64,000 bases of DNA from UBA1219 sp045601425. GTDB lineage: Bacteria > Bacteroidota > Bacteroidia > Bacteroidales > P3. How positions within the stretch are numbered: position 1 is the stretch's first letter; each line of letters opens with the position of its first letter. Position numbers and translations under genes: made by a program. The notes below the pieces were generated by a model. That model searched no databases. It was not told the origin of the DNA and was given only the letters and a program-made list of their open reading frames with translations. The stretch spans positions 1 through 64,000 of the forward strand of contig JAZRZP010000030.1 of assembly GCA_045601425.1 (NCBI GenBank), read 5' to 3'. Positions 26,658 to 35,414 of this stretch are shown in pieces.

Positions 26658-27578
26658 ATGACAAATATGGATTTGCTTGTAACAGAACACGTAGAAAAGA
26701 CTTATTCGAAACACAAGGCACTCGATGACATAAACATTGCCGTACCAGAAGGTTCGGTACTTGGACTGCTCGGCCCCAACGGAGCAGGAAAGACCACACT
26801 GATACGTATTATAAACCAGATAACCGCCCCCGACAAAGGAAACGTTTACTTTTGCGGAGAACGTCTCTCACGCGGGCACATATCCCAAATAGGATACCTG
26901 CCCGAAGAACGCGGCCTTTACAAGAAAATGGCTGTCGGTGAACAAGCCATGTATCTTGCCCGTCTGAAAGGCATTTCGAAAAACGATGCCCGCAAGCGTC
27001 TCACCGAATGGTTCGAACGCTTTGAGATAAGCGACTGGTGGAACCGCAAAGTTGAAGAGCTGTCGAAAGGCATGCAACAGAAAGTTCAGTTCATAGTAAC
27101 CGTACTTCACGAGCCGAAACTGCTGATTTTCGACGAGCCGTTCAGCGGCTTCGACCCCATCAACGCAAACATTCTGAAAGAAGAAATACTGCGACTCCGA
27201 GACAACGGTGCCACGGTGATTTTCTCGACACACAACATGGCTTCCGTTGAAGAACTCTGCAACGAAATCGTTCTGATAAACAAATCGAAAGTCGTGCTTT
27301 CGGGAAAGGTAAACGACATACGCAAATCGTACCGGAAAAACCTTTTCAAGATACAGTGCACAGGAAATACCGACAATCTGAATTTCGGTAATGGAATAGA
27401 AATAGTGGAGAAAGAGATTACTGACGAGACACTTCTGAAAATCAGACTTGCGGGAGACGTCAAGCCTAATGACTTGATACAGCAACTTATAAATCAAGTA
27501 AACGTAGTTTCTTTCCAAGAAATTCTGCCCGACATGAACGAAATTTTCATAGAGGCAGTGAAGAACACCAGCAACTGA
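26658..27578 (+). CDS. ABC transporter ATP-binding protein (NatA/CcmA-type)
   Basis: 306 residues. Walker A is LLGPNGAGKTT, the signature motif is ELSKGMQQKV and Walker B is LLIFDEPFSGFDP, followed by the H-loop FSTHNM. The C-terminal 80 residues are a variable extension typical of drug or Na+ exporter subunits. An alternative start MDLLV lies 9 bases further in. It works with the permease that follows 35 bases later, hydrolysing ATP at the inner membrane. Confidence 0.92.
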   Translation: MTNMDLLVTEHVEKTYSKHKALDDINIAVPEGSVLGLLGPNGAGKTTLIRIINQITAPDKGNVYFCGERLSRGHISQIGYLPEERGLYKKMAVGEQAMYLARLKGISKNDARKRLTEWFERFEISDWWNRKVEELSKGMQQKVQFIVTVLHEPKLLIFDEPFSGFDPINANILKEEILRLRDNGATVIFSTHNMASVEELCNEIVLINKSKVVLSGKVNDIRKSYRKNLFKIQCTGNTDNLNFGNGIEIVEKEITDETLLKIRLAGDVKPNDLIQQLINQVNVVSFQEILPDMNEIFIEAVKNTSN

Positions 27579-27612
27579 TTTACAACATATTGATTAACAA
27601 GAAGTAACATAT

Positions 27613-28962
27613 ATGAAAAAAATATTTTTAGTAATACAGAGAGAATATCTTACACGGGTACGCAAAAAATCATTCTGGATACTTACCCTGCTCGTACCCA
27701 TACTGATAGCTTTGCTCTACGCCATACCGATATACTTTTCCGTTAATTCCATCGAGACATCGAAAATATTGGTTGTGGATGAAACCGGACTTTACAATCA
27801 TTTCGCCAGCAACGACGAAGTGGTCTACGAATACAGTCAGGATACCACGAAGGAATCTCTGGAAAACGAAATTGCGAAAATGCGCGGCGGTGATGCCGAC
27901 ATCGATGCGATTGTTTACATACAGCAGCCGCTTTCCGGTGTAGTGCCGACAGAGGCATTCTTGTACTACGCAAAGGACATGCCCAACGCATCGGCCAAAA
28001 ACAACGTGGACAACCAAATGCAGCACATGCTCCGAAACGACATCCTGCTCGATGTGTACAACATTCCGAAGGAAGCCTACGATGAACTGAGCAACACTTC
28101 GGTAAAGCTTCACGCAAAAGACATTGAAACGGGAAAATCCGATTTCGTGGAAATAAAGATGATCATCTCGATATTTCTCGGTCTGCTCATATACATGGTC
28201 ATTTTCATTTTCGGTTCGCAGGTAATGCGCGGTGTAAGCGAGGAAAAGACCAACCGCATAGTGGAGGTAATGATTTCGTCTCTGAAACCCTTCCAACTCA
28301 TGATGGGCAAGGTTGTAGGCGTTGCACTGATAGGCCTCACGCAATTTGCGTTGTGGATAATACTTTCGGCAGGAGCACTCACCGCCATATCGGCAAGCAA
28401 CGCTGACATGTTCGAACAGGCCAAGATGGAACAGGTTCAGCAGGTGGCAAGCAAAGGCGAAGCCGCCACGGCACAGTCGATGACAGAAATTCCGGAACAG
28501 AGCGAGACCGCAGAACTCCTGCAAGGACTTATGTCGATAAACTTTGGCACGATAACCGTCATGTTCCTGATATTCTTCGTGTTGGGATATTTCACATACG
28601 CCACTCTCTTTGCAGCAATAGGCGCCATGACCGATTCCGAAACCGACAGCAACCAGTTCGTTTTGCCGGTTACTGCACCGCTGATACTTGTAATGATATT
28701 GTCACCGACAATCATGTCATCTCCGGGCAGCAGTCTGGCAGTATGGCTTTCGATAATACCCTTCACATCGCCCGTTGCCATGATGATGCGACTTCCATTC
28801 GGAGTACCTGTTACGGAAATGATAATTTCACTTGTGCTCCTGTTTATCACATTCATCATCTGCACATGGGTGGCTGCAAAAATTTACCGTACGGGCATTC
28901 TGCTTTACGGCAAGAAAATCACCTACAAGGAAGTATGGAAATGGCTTAAATTCAAGAACTAA
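27613..28962 (+). CDS. ABC transporter permease (NatB / ABC-2 type)
   Basis: 449 residues. One N-terminal membrane helix is followed by a large periplasmic domain of about 150 residues, then five to six helices in the C-terminal half (for example IFLGLLIYMVIFIFGSQVM with VSEEKTNRIVEVMISS, a hallmark of ABC-2 NatB permeases). It pairs with the preceding ATPase. The substrate cannot be read; NatAB homologues export Na+, but drugs or lipids are possible. Confidence 0.88.
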   Translation: MKKIFLVIQREYLTRVRKKSFWILTLLVPILIALLYAIPIYFSVNSIETSKILVVDETGLYNHFASNDEVVYEYSQDTTKESLENEIAKMRGGDADIDAIVYIQQPLSGVVPTEAFLYYAKDMPNASAKNNVDNQMQHMLRNDILLDVYNIPKEAYDELSNTSVKLHAKDIETGKSDFVEIKMIISIFLGLLIYMVIFIFGSQVMRGVSEEKTNRIVEVMISSLKPFQLMMGKVVGVALIGLTQFALWIILSAGALTAISASNADMFEQAKMEQVQQVASKGEAATAQSMTEIPEQSETAELLQGLMSINFGTITVMFLIFFVLGYFTYATLFAAIGAMTDSETDSNQFVLPVTAPLILVMILSPTIMSSPGSSLAVWLSIIPFTSPVAMMMRLPFGVPVTEMIISLVLLFITFIICTWVAAKIYRTGILLYGKKITYKEVWKWLKFKN

Positions 28963-28976
28963 ACCCAACTGAACCG

Positions 28977-29507
28977 ATGAAGAAACTCACCATGGACGAA
29001 CTCAACCGCATAAGCGTTGAGGAATACAAAAAGGCCGAAAAAACCTGCATTTCTGTCGTGCTCGACAACGTCAGGAGCATGAACAACACGGGGTCCGTCT
29101 TCCGCACAGCCGACGCTTTCCGCATAGAACACATCTACCTTTGCGGAATAACAGCGACCCCTCCCCACCGCGACATTCACAAAACGGCTCTCGGTGCCGA
29201 AGATTCGGTTGACTGGACATACTGCGAAAACACTTCCGACTGCGTGCGGCAGCTCAAAAAACAAGGTTACAAGGTGTTTTCGGTGGAACAGGCCGAAGGC
29301 AGCATAATGCTGAACAACTTCAAAGCCGGAAAAGAAGATAAAATCGCAGTCGTATTCGGGAACGAGGTTGAAGGAGTGGCCGACGACGTGATAGAACTCA
29401 GCGACGGCTGCATAGAAATACCGCAATTCGGAACCAAGCATTCACTGAACATTTCGATAGCAACCGGCATCGTTCTTTGGGATCTTTTTGCAAAAACGAA
29501 ATTATGA
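28977..29507 (+). CDS. TrmH/SpoU family RNA 2'-O-methyltransferase
   Basis: 176 residues. SPOUT-fold motifs are present: LDNVRSMNNTGSVFRTADAF (motif 1), VVFGNEVEGV (motif 2) and IPQFGTKHSLNISIATGIVLWD (motif 3, the knot). It methylates a ribose in tRNA or rRNA; the specific target is not predictable. Its stop overlaps the start of hflX (ATGA), implying translational coupling. Confidence 0.92.
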   Translation: MKKLTMDELNRISVEEYKKAEKTCISVVLDNVRSMNNTGSVFRTADAFRIEHIYLCGITATPPHRDIHKTALGAEDSVDWTYCENTSDCVRQLKKQGYKVFSVEQAEGSIMLNNFKAGKEDKIAVVFGNEVEGVADDVIELSDGCIEIPQFGTKHSLNISIATGIVLWDLFAKTKL

Positions 29508-30688
29508 TAGAGACAGCCGTAAAACCAGACAGGGCAATACTGGTGAGCGTATGCACCCAGAATCAGACTATGGAACGCACGCAGGAATACCTCAACGAGC
29601 TGGCATTTCTGCTGGAAACTGCTGGAGGCATTTCCGAAAAGGTGTTCATACAGAAACTGGAACGTCCCGACGTGAGGACGTATGTAGGTAAAGGAAAACT
29701 CGAAGAGATAAAGGAAGCCGTTGACGCTCTGGAGGCAGATTTCGTACTTTTCGACGACGAACTGACGCCTTCGCAGCTGCGCAATCTGGAAAAAGAGTTG
29801 AAAGTACGGATTCTGGACCGCACCACACTCATTTTAGACATCTTCGCCAAAAGGGCAAGGACATCCACCGCACGCACGCAGGTTGAACTGGCTCAGTACC
29901 AGTACATGCTGCCACGACTTACTCGAATGTGGACACACCTTGAACGACAGAGAGGCGGCATAGGAATGCGAGGTCCCGGTGAAACGCAAATAGAAACCGA
30001 CAGGCGAATCATTCTCGACAAGATTTCACAACTGAAGGAAAAACTGAACTCCATAGACAAACAGAAAACCCTGCAACGCAAAAACCGCGAATCGCTGGTA
30101 CGGGTGGCCCTCGTCGGATACACCAATGTGGGAAAATCCACGCTGATGAACATATTGAGCAAATCGGACGTGTTTGCCGAAAACAAACTCTTTGCAACAC
30201 TCGACACTACGGTGCGCAAGGTGGTGATTGAAAACCTGCCATTCCTGCTCACCGACACCGTGGGATTCATCAGAAAACTGCCACACGGGCTTGTAGAGTC
30301 ATTCAAATCCACTCTGGACGAAGTACGCGAAGCCGATTTCCTGATACACGTGGTGGACATTTCGCACCCCGACTACGAAGAACAGATAAACGAAGTGAAC
30401 AAGACACTTGCCGAAATAGGTGCCGACGACAAACCCACTCTCATGGTATTCAACAAAACCGACGCATACACTTTCGTGGAAAAGGATCCCGATGACCTTA
30501 CCCCCATCACAAAAGAGAACTACTCTCTGGAAACTCTGAAAAGCATGTGGTTTGCCCGCTGCAGAGAAAACACGCTGTTTATTTCTGCAAAAAACAGACA
30601 GAATATTGATGAGTTGCGCGATGCGATGTACAGGAACATAAAGACCTTACACGCAATACGGTATCCGTACAATAATTTTCTGTATTGA
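29504..30688 (+). CDS. hflX: GTPase HflX
   Basis: 394 residues. The N-terminal HflX domain contains GKGKLEEIKEAV and FDDELTPSQLRNLE; the linker has GPGETQIETDRR. The GTPase domain has G1 GYTNVGKST, G3 DTVGFIRKLPH and G4 FNKTD. HflX splits stalled ribosomes under stress. I start it at ATG 29504, which overlaps the trmH-family stop; an upstream alternative at 29477 would lie within that gene. Confidence 0.96.
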   Translation: MIETAVKPDRAILVSVCTQNQTMERTQEYLNELAFLLETAGGISEKVFIQKLERPDVRTYVGKGKLEEIKEAVDALEADFVLFDDELTPSQLRNLEKELKVRILDRTTLILDIFAKRARTSTARTQVELAQYQYMLPRLTRMWTHLERQRGGIGMRGPGETQIETDRRIILDKISQLKEKLNSIDKQKTLQRKNRESLVRVALVGYTNVGKSTLMNILSKSDVFAENKLFATLDTTVRKVVIENLPFLLTDTVGFIRKLPHGLVESFKSTLDEVREADFLIHVVDISHPDYEEQINEVNKTLAEIGADDKPTLMVFNKTDAYTFVEKDPDDLTPITKENYSLETLKSMWFARCRENTLFISAKNRQNIDELRDAMYRNIKTLHAIRYPYNNFLY

Positions 30689-30734
30689 TTCTTTTTGTTT
30701 CATTCCGACTTTGAGGGAAATCTCCGCTGACATG

Positions 30735-30843
30735 ACATTTTCTGTCATATTTTAAGGACGTGCCATTTCGTGGCACACCTCCTTTTTGTTTCATTCCGAC
30801 TTTTCTTCCTGCAGTTGAAGAAAAGTCTGCAAAAGAAATCCGC
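30735..30843. repeat. Hairpin-bearing direct repeat, copy 1
   Basis: 109 bases, 102 identical to copy 2 by my count. Inside are TGACA/TGTCA (30733-30747, reaching two bases outside), GTGCCA/TGGCAC with a TTTCG loop (30760-30776), and a perfect 11-bp stem GACTTTTCTTC / GAAGAAAAGTC with an 8-base loop (30798-30827). Confidence 0.9.
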
Positions 30844-31050
30844 TGCTGTGACAAAAAAGCTGAAAATACCTCGGTCTTGCTGAAAATTTCAAGGTTACAG
30901 GCTGACTGCCAAGAAACTGGCGGTTATGTACTCCTTACTCCGACTTGCTATATTGCTTCCTGCAAAGGGTGAAATTTTCCATACGCCGACCTTCTGCATT
31001 TTCCGGACGCTTTTTTCTCAAGGCGGTTGGCTACACAATCCGCAGATATA

Positions 31051-31159
31051 ACATTTTCTGTCATATTTTAATGGTATGCCATTTCGTGGCACACCTCCTT
31101 TTTGTTTTCTTCCGACTTTTCTTCCTGCAGTTGAAGAAAAGTCTGCAAAAGAAAACCGC
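31051..31159. repeat. Hairpin-bearing direct repeat, copy 2, beside the variable 3' end
   Basis: Same element as copy 1 with 7 differences. The 11-bp perfect stem is kept (31114-31124 with 31133-31143); the GTGCCA arm is shortened to ATGCCA. It begins 13 bases after the kinase-FGE stop codon, reading along the minus strand, and its main hairpin is 29 bases after that stop. Confidence 0.9.
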
Positions 31160-31172
31160 CGCGGAAACGTTT

Positions 31173-33251
31173 TCAGTGAACTAAAACCAAGCGCAGGCCG
31201 CGGTCGTAGTAGCGGTTGTCAGGGTTGTAGTAGTTGCGATTCGACACACGGCTGCTCCCCCCCATAAAGCTGCGCCAACTGCCACCGCGAAGCACGCGGT
31301 GGGAGCCGCTCTGCGGGCCATTAGGATTGGTCTGTGCAGTGCCTATATAATTTCCGTACCAGTCCTGACACCATTCCCATACGCTACCGCTCATGTCGTA
31401 GAGCCCGAGTTCGTTGGGATCCTTTGTCTTTACGGGATGAGTCTTGCTGCCGCTGTTGCCGCCATACCACGCAACTTCGTTTATATCATCGCTGCCTGCA
31501 TATTTGTAGCCTTTGCTCCTGTTTCCGCCACGGGCGGCGTATTCCCATTCCGCCTCGGTGGGCAAACGGAAAGTCTTGCCCGTAAGTCGGTTCAGCTTGC
31601 GTATGAATTCTTGGCAGTCGTCCCAGCTTACTCTTTCCATTGGCAGGTTGCTGCCATTGAAGTAACTCAGATTGCTGCCCATAACGGCTTTCCACAGTTC
31701 CTGCGTCACCTCGGTCTCGCCTATCCAGAAGTCGGAAAGGGTTACTTGGTGGGCTGGTTTTTCTCTGTCGCCCACATCGCTGCCCTGCTCCGGGGTTGCT
31801 CCCATGGTGAAAGTGCCGCCCTGAACATGCACCATATTGAACGAAACACCGTTCAATTCAATAATTTCATAATCAGTAGCGACAGTCTCTCCAACAATTT
31901 TTCCCCTGCATTTTTTTAGTATCATTACAGCCAAAACGAGCAAGATAACGGCACCGAGAACTAGCAGCGGCCTCCCAATCGCTGCAGCAACTAACCTTCC
32001 AATCGCCGCACCACAGACTAAGCCGAGAACTTGCAGCAACCGCCGCCACGGAGACTTTTTTGGTTTCGGATTGGGTGGTACCGGAGTTACAGGTGGAGGT
32101 GGCAGTGGTTCAGAATTCTCCGGTTCTTTTTCGATATCGCAGCCGCACATTGGGCAGAAACGGTCCTTTTCCGGAATCCAGTTTTCGCACTTGGGGCACT
32201 GCTTGAGTTCTATGGAGGGCGGTGTCTTTTCAGTTGGCTTGGGAACCGTCTGTGTCTTGTGCTGCAATATAAAATCGTGGAGTTCCTTGCCGTCGGCAAA
32301 GCGTTTCTGCGGGTCTTTCTCGAGACAGCGCATCACGGCCACTTCGAGCCAGTCGGGATAGTCCTTGGAGTATGTCTGTCCCGGAAAACGAGCTTCAAAA
32401 TAACTTTTGCGCAGGTCGTAAACTGGTGGCGGCGGAGTTTTCGTATGGTCGTTCATCAGTTTTATCTCGGCCTTGAAAGAGGATCCGAGAGTCTTGTCGA
32501 ACGGAAACGGCACCTGTCCTGCGAGAGCCTCGTAAAGCACCACGCCGAAGCTGTATATGTCGTTGCGTTCAGTAAGCACGTCGTCGTTTTCCCATTTTTC
32601 GGGGGATTTGTATTCTGGAGCGCCGTTGCGGCGACGACTTGAGCTCACCACCGTGTCGCCCTCTATGGCGAGACCGAAGTCGAGAAGAACGTAGTTGCCG
32701 TCGTCCTTGCACATTATGTTGCCCGAGTGTATGTCGTTGTGTATTACCTTGTACTTGTCCACGAGTTCCTTCTCCTTCTGCGGGCCGATGATGTATCTGC
32801 GGCCGTCGTCGGGGTCATTCTGCAGGTCGTCGTAGTCGGGATCCATGCAGAAACGGTATATGTCGTGGTGGCAGTATGCCAGAGCGTCGCTCATCTGCTC
32901 GGCGAGACGGAGTACGTCGTCGGCCGGAATGAAATTACCGTTGTCGGCAAGATAGTGCGTAATGTCGCTGCCCTGCACGAAGTCCATTTCCACGAGTGCC
33001 TTGTTGGCCAGCAGACGCGGCTGGTAAATGTGCACTATGTTGGGGTGATTGCCGTTGCCGAGACGTAGCAACACCTTACATTCTTTCAAAAATTTTTGAT
33101 ATACGGGAGAATTTTCGTTTTCAACGGTATCGTTGAGCACGCGTATGGCACGCACATACCCGAGGTGGTTGTGCCGCACCTTGTAAACGGTGGCGAAACC
33201 GCCCCTGCCTATCTCTCGGAGCAACGTATATTCTTCAAGAAAGTCTGCCAT
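31173..33251 (-). CDS. Kinase-like / zinc ribbon / membrane / formylglycine-enzyme (SUMF1) fusion; candidate retroelement-diversified protein
   Basis: 692 residues from ATG 33251. Order: protein kinase-like domain 8-330 (G-loop GRGGFATV 15-22, HNDIHSGNI 171-179, DFG 191-193); zinc ribbon 352-370 (CPKC...CPMC); proline-rich linker; membrane helix about 425-447; SUMF1/FGE C-type-lectin fold 468-692. The usual kinase lysines are replaced: Arg37 in AIRVL, and His in place of Lys after HxD. The end (RVLRGGSW, then RVSNRNYYNPDNRYYDRGLRLVLV) has the pattern of DGR variable repeats. A -7 box TATCTTTG (minus 33285-33292) excludes the TTG at 33287 as start. No reverse transcriptase is in this window. 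Confidence 0.85.
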   Translation of the reverse strand: MADFLEEYTLLREIGRGGFATVYKVRHNHLGYVRAIRVLNDTVENENSPVYQKFLKECKVLLRLGNGNHPNIVHIYQPRLLANKALVEMDFVQGSDITHYLADNGNFIPADDVLRLAEQMSDALAYCHHDIYRFCMDPDYDDLQNDPDDGRRYIIGPQKEKELVDKYKVIHNDIHSGNIMCKDDGNYVLLDFGLAIEGDTVVSSSRRRNGAPEYKSPEKWENDDVLTERNDIYSFGVVLYEALAGQVPFPFDKTLGSSFKAEIKLMNDHTKTPPPPVYDLRKSYFEARFPGQTYSKDYPDWLEVAVMRCLEKDPQKRFADGKELHDFILQHKTQTVPKPTEKTPPSIELKQCPKCENWIPEKDRFCPMCGCDIEKEPENSEPLPPPPVTPVPPNPKPKKSPWRRLLQVLGLVCGAAIGRLVAAAIGRPLLVLGAVILLVLAVMILKKCRGKIVGETVATDYEIIELNGVSFNMVHVQGGTFTMGATPEQGSDVGDREKPAHQVTLSDFWIGETEVTQELWKAVMGSNLSYFNGSNLPMERVSWDDCQEFIRKLNRLTGKTFRLPTEAEWEYAARGGNRSKGYKYAGSDDINEVAWYGGNSGSKTHPVKTKDPNELGLYDMSGSVWEWCQDWYGNYIGTAQTNPNGPQSGSHRVLRGGSWRSFMGGSSRVSNRNYYNPDNRYYDRGLRLVLVH

Positions 33252-33582
33252 GATGACGTTATTTTTCGGAGATGAAATTTTCTGCAAAGATACGAAAAAA
33301 AATCATCACGGAAAAAACATCGTCATTTTTTTTCCCTGCTTTTTTGCGTAAGTTGCGGTAAAAAAACGGGACAAAGAGAATCGGCAGGGGTACATGTAAC
33401 GGATTTTCTCACGTCCATGACGGGCTTCAACATCTCTGTGTTGAAAAAAAGATATTGCACGGAATTTGGTTATTCCGACAAAAAAACGTATTTTTGCAAA
33501 CTGAAATTTGAATCTTTTTCATCAGTGAAGAAGTCCAAAAACGGCCACCACTTGTTTAACACTGAAACACCACACAGAAACG
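33252..33582. other. Divergent intergenic region between the kinase-FGE gene and the M23 peptidase
   Basis: 331 bases. Minus promoter for the kinase-FGE gene: TATCTTTG at 33285-33292. Plus promoter for the M23 gene: TTG 33466-33468, 20 bases, TATTTTTG 33489-33496. Nothing else is evident in between. Confidence 0.75.
33466..33496 (+). promoter_or_regulatory. Promoter of the M23/LysM-trmD unit
   Basis: TTG, 20-base spacer, TATTTTTG; the ATG follows 86 bases later. Confidence 0.8.
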
Positions 33583-34683
33583 ATGAAACGAATATCATAC
33601 AGACTTGTAATCTTATCCATATTAGCAATACTGACGGCTTTTCAGGCGAAAGCCCAAAACACGCCATCACAGAAGAAACAGCCGAGGTCGTTCAAGGTAG
33701 AAAAACTCGATCTCATATACATTGACGAAGAATCTGAAAACCTGAACATCGACCAGTCGGATTTCAGGATACCGGCACTGCCTGCCAACAGGAAAGACGA
33801 AAGCAAAAGCACCACCGTTTCTACCCAACGTCCCGACAGCGTAAAGTACAAACGCAGCGAACACCCGTTGAAGAGGCGTTTTCTCGAAGAGAGCAACAAT
33901 GATTACGAAGAAGATGAAGAAGGCGATTCGGGAGCAGAGAGCGAAGACGACATACTGTATGCGGGATTCGACACCAACGCCATACACTACACCAAGACCG
34001 ATTTCCTGTCAAACTCCGACACTACGATTCTGATACCACTGATGAACTCGAGCAGGGAAAAGTTCGTCAATCCTGCGGAAACGTACCGCATAAGTTCGCA
34101 TTTCGGTCCGCGTCGCCGTCGCTGGCACTACGGCATTGACCTTGCCATGCCGACAGGCAAGGAAATCTATTCCACTTTCGACGGCACAGTACGCGTGGCA
34201 AAACGCAACCGTTCATACGGCAATCTCGTGGTAATACGCCACAACAACGGTCTGGAGACATACTACGCACACCTTTCCAGAATCAACGTACACAGCGGGC
34301 AGGACGTAAAGGCCGGCGATTGCATTGGCGAATGCGGAAATACAGGGCGTTCGTACGGCAGCCACCTGCACTACGAGATGCGTTACCTCGGGTCGGCGAT
34401 GGATCCCGAAATGGTCATTGACTTCACAGAACAGAAACTTCTGAACGACACAATCCATCTGAACCGGAATTTTTTCCGACACAAGAAGACAGCAGCACGC
34501 AACGGCAACGCCGTGGCACACAATAACAACGGCGGCGGCACCAAATATCACACCGTACGCAGCGGCGATACTCTCAGCCGTATCGCATCACGCAACCGCA
34601 CCACAGTGAAAAAACTCTGCCGTCTCAACGGAATCAAGGAGACCTCGGTGCTCCGCCTCGGTCAGAAAATACGCGTACGATAA
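33583..34683 (+). CDS. M23 family metallopeptidase with C-terminal LysM
   Basis: 366 residues with a signal peptide (cleavage near FQAKAQ, residue 25). A charged, acidic linker (about 45-125; DYEEDEEGDSGAESEDD) leads to the LytM/M23 domain: His182 and Asp186 of HYGID, and His261/His263 of HLHYE bind zinc. A LysM peptidoglycan-binding domain occupies 322-365. It cuts peptidoglycan cross-bridges in the periplasm. trmD follows 18 bases later. Confidence 0.95.
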   Translation: MKRISYRLVILSILAILTAFQAKAQNTPSQKKQPRSFKVEKLDLIYIDEESENLNIDQSDFRIPALPANRKDESKSTTVSTQRPDSVKYKRSEHPLKRRFLEESNNDYEEDEEGDSGAESEDDILYAGFDTNAIHYTKTDFLSNSDTTILIPLMNSSREKFVNPAETYRISSHFGPRRRRWHYGIDLAMPTGKEIYSTFDGTVRVAKRNRSYGNLVVIRHNNGLETYYAHLSRINVHSGQDVKAGDCIGECGNTGRSYGSHLHYEMRYLGSAMDPEMVIDFTEQKLLNDTIHLNRNFFRHKKTAARNGNAVAHNNNGGGTKYHTVRSGDTLSRIASRNRTTVKKLCRLNGIKETSVLRLGQKIRVR

Positions 34684-34701
34684 CCTGAAACACCGTTTGC
34701 C

Positions 34702-35382
34702 ATGCGATTCGACATCATAACACTGTTTCCGAACATGCTGGACTCCTTTTTCCAAGAGTCGATACTCAAACGTGCCCAGAACAGGGAACTTGCAGAAATA
34801 CACCTTCACGACCTTCACGACTACTCTCAGAACAACTATGGAAGCGTGGACGACTACGCCTACGGTGGCGGGGCCGGCATGGTAATAGGCATAGAACCTG
34901 TGGCACTCTGCATTGAAGACCTGAAAAAAGAACGCACCTACGACGAGACCATATACACCGCCCCCGACGGAGAACTGCTGTCGCAAAGCCGCAGCAACCA
35001 GCTTTCACTTCTGAACAACGTCATAATACTCTGCGGTCACTACAAAGGCATTGACGAACGCCTGAGAGAGCATTTCATAACACTCGAACTTTCGATAGGC
35101 GATTATGTGCTTACCGGAGGGGAACTGGCGGCAGCCGTAATTGTCGACAGCGTGACACGCCTCATTCCCGGCGTGCTGAACGATGAGACTTCTGCCCTGT
35201 CCGACTCGTTCCAGAACAACATGATATCACCGCCCGTATACACACGGCCGGTAGATTTCCGTGGCTGGAAAGTTCCCGACATATTACTTTCCGGAAACCA
35301 CGCGAAAATAGAACAGTGGCGCTATGAACAATCGCTGGAACGCACACGGCAGCGCCGTCCCAACCTTTTGGAAGAAAATTAA
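34702..35382 (+). CDS. trmD: tRNA (guanine-37-N1)-methyltransferase
   Basis: 226 residues. It opens MRFDIITLFPNMLDSFF and holds the trefoil-knot SAM site (LCGHYKGIDERLREH; SIGDYVLTGGELAA) and the C-terminal tRNA-binding part (PPVYTRPVDFRGWKVPDILLSGNH). It methylates G37 next to the anticodon to prevent frameshifting. It is 18 bases behind the M23 gene and 32 bases before clpP. Confidence 0.98.
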   Translation: MRFDIITLFPNMLDSFFQESILKRAQNRELAEIHLHDLHDYSQNNYGSVDDYAYGGGAGMVIGIEPVALCIEDLKKERTYDETIYTAPDGELLSQSRSNQLSLLNNVIILCGHYKGIDERLREHFITLELSIGDYVLTGGELAAAVIVDSVTRLIPGVLNDETSALSDSFQNNMISPPVYTRPVDFRGWKVPDILLSGNHAKIEQWRYEQSLERTRQRRPNLLEEN

Positions 35383-35414
35383 AGAACTTAACAAAACGAT
35401 AAAAACCACGAATT

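Larger units (their letters stand above)
30689..31172. other. Repeat-bearing intergenic region between hflX and the kinase-FGE gene
   Basis: 484 bases without a gene, between two convergent stops. It holds two near-identical direct copies of a 109-base element (30735-30843 and 31051-31159), a partial third copy (30691-30730) that lacks the main hairpin, and 207 bases of unrelated sequence between the full copies. I find no reverse transcriptase, template repeat or transposase here. Confidence 0.85.

Noticed and set aside
30844..31050. Search for a DGR template repeat or reverse transcriptase
   Set aside because: No sequence resembling the 3' end of the kinase-FGE gene with extra adenines, and no reverse-transcriptase frame in the window.
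30689..31172. Search for a CRISPR array in the repeat region
   Set aside because: Only two full copies of 109 bases, spaced 207 bases apart, with internal hairpins; no regular short repeats and no cas genes anywhere.
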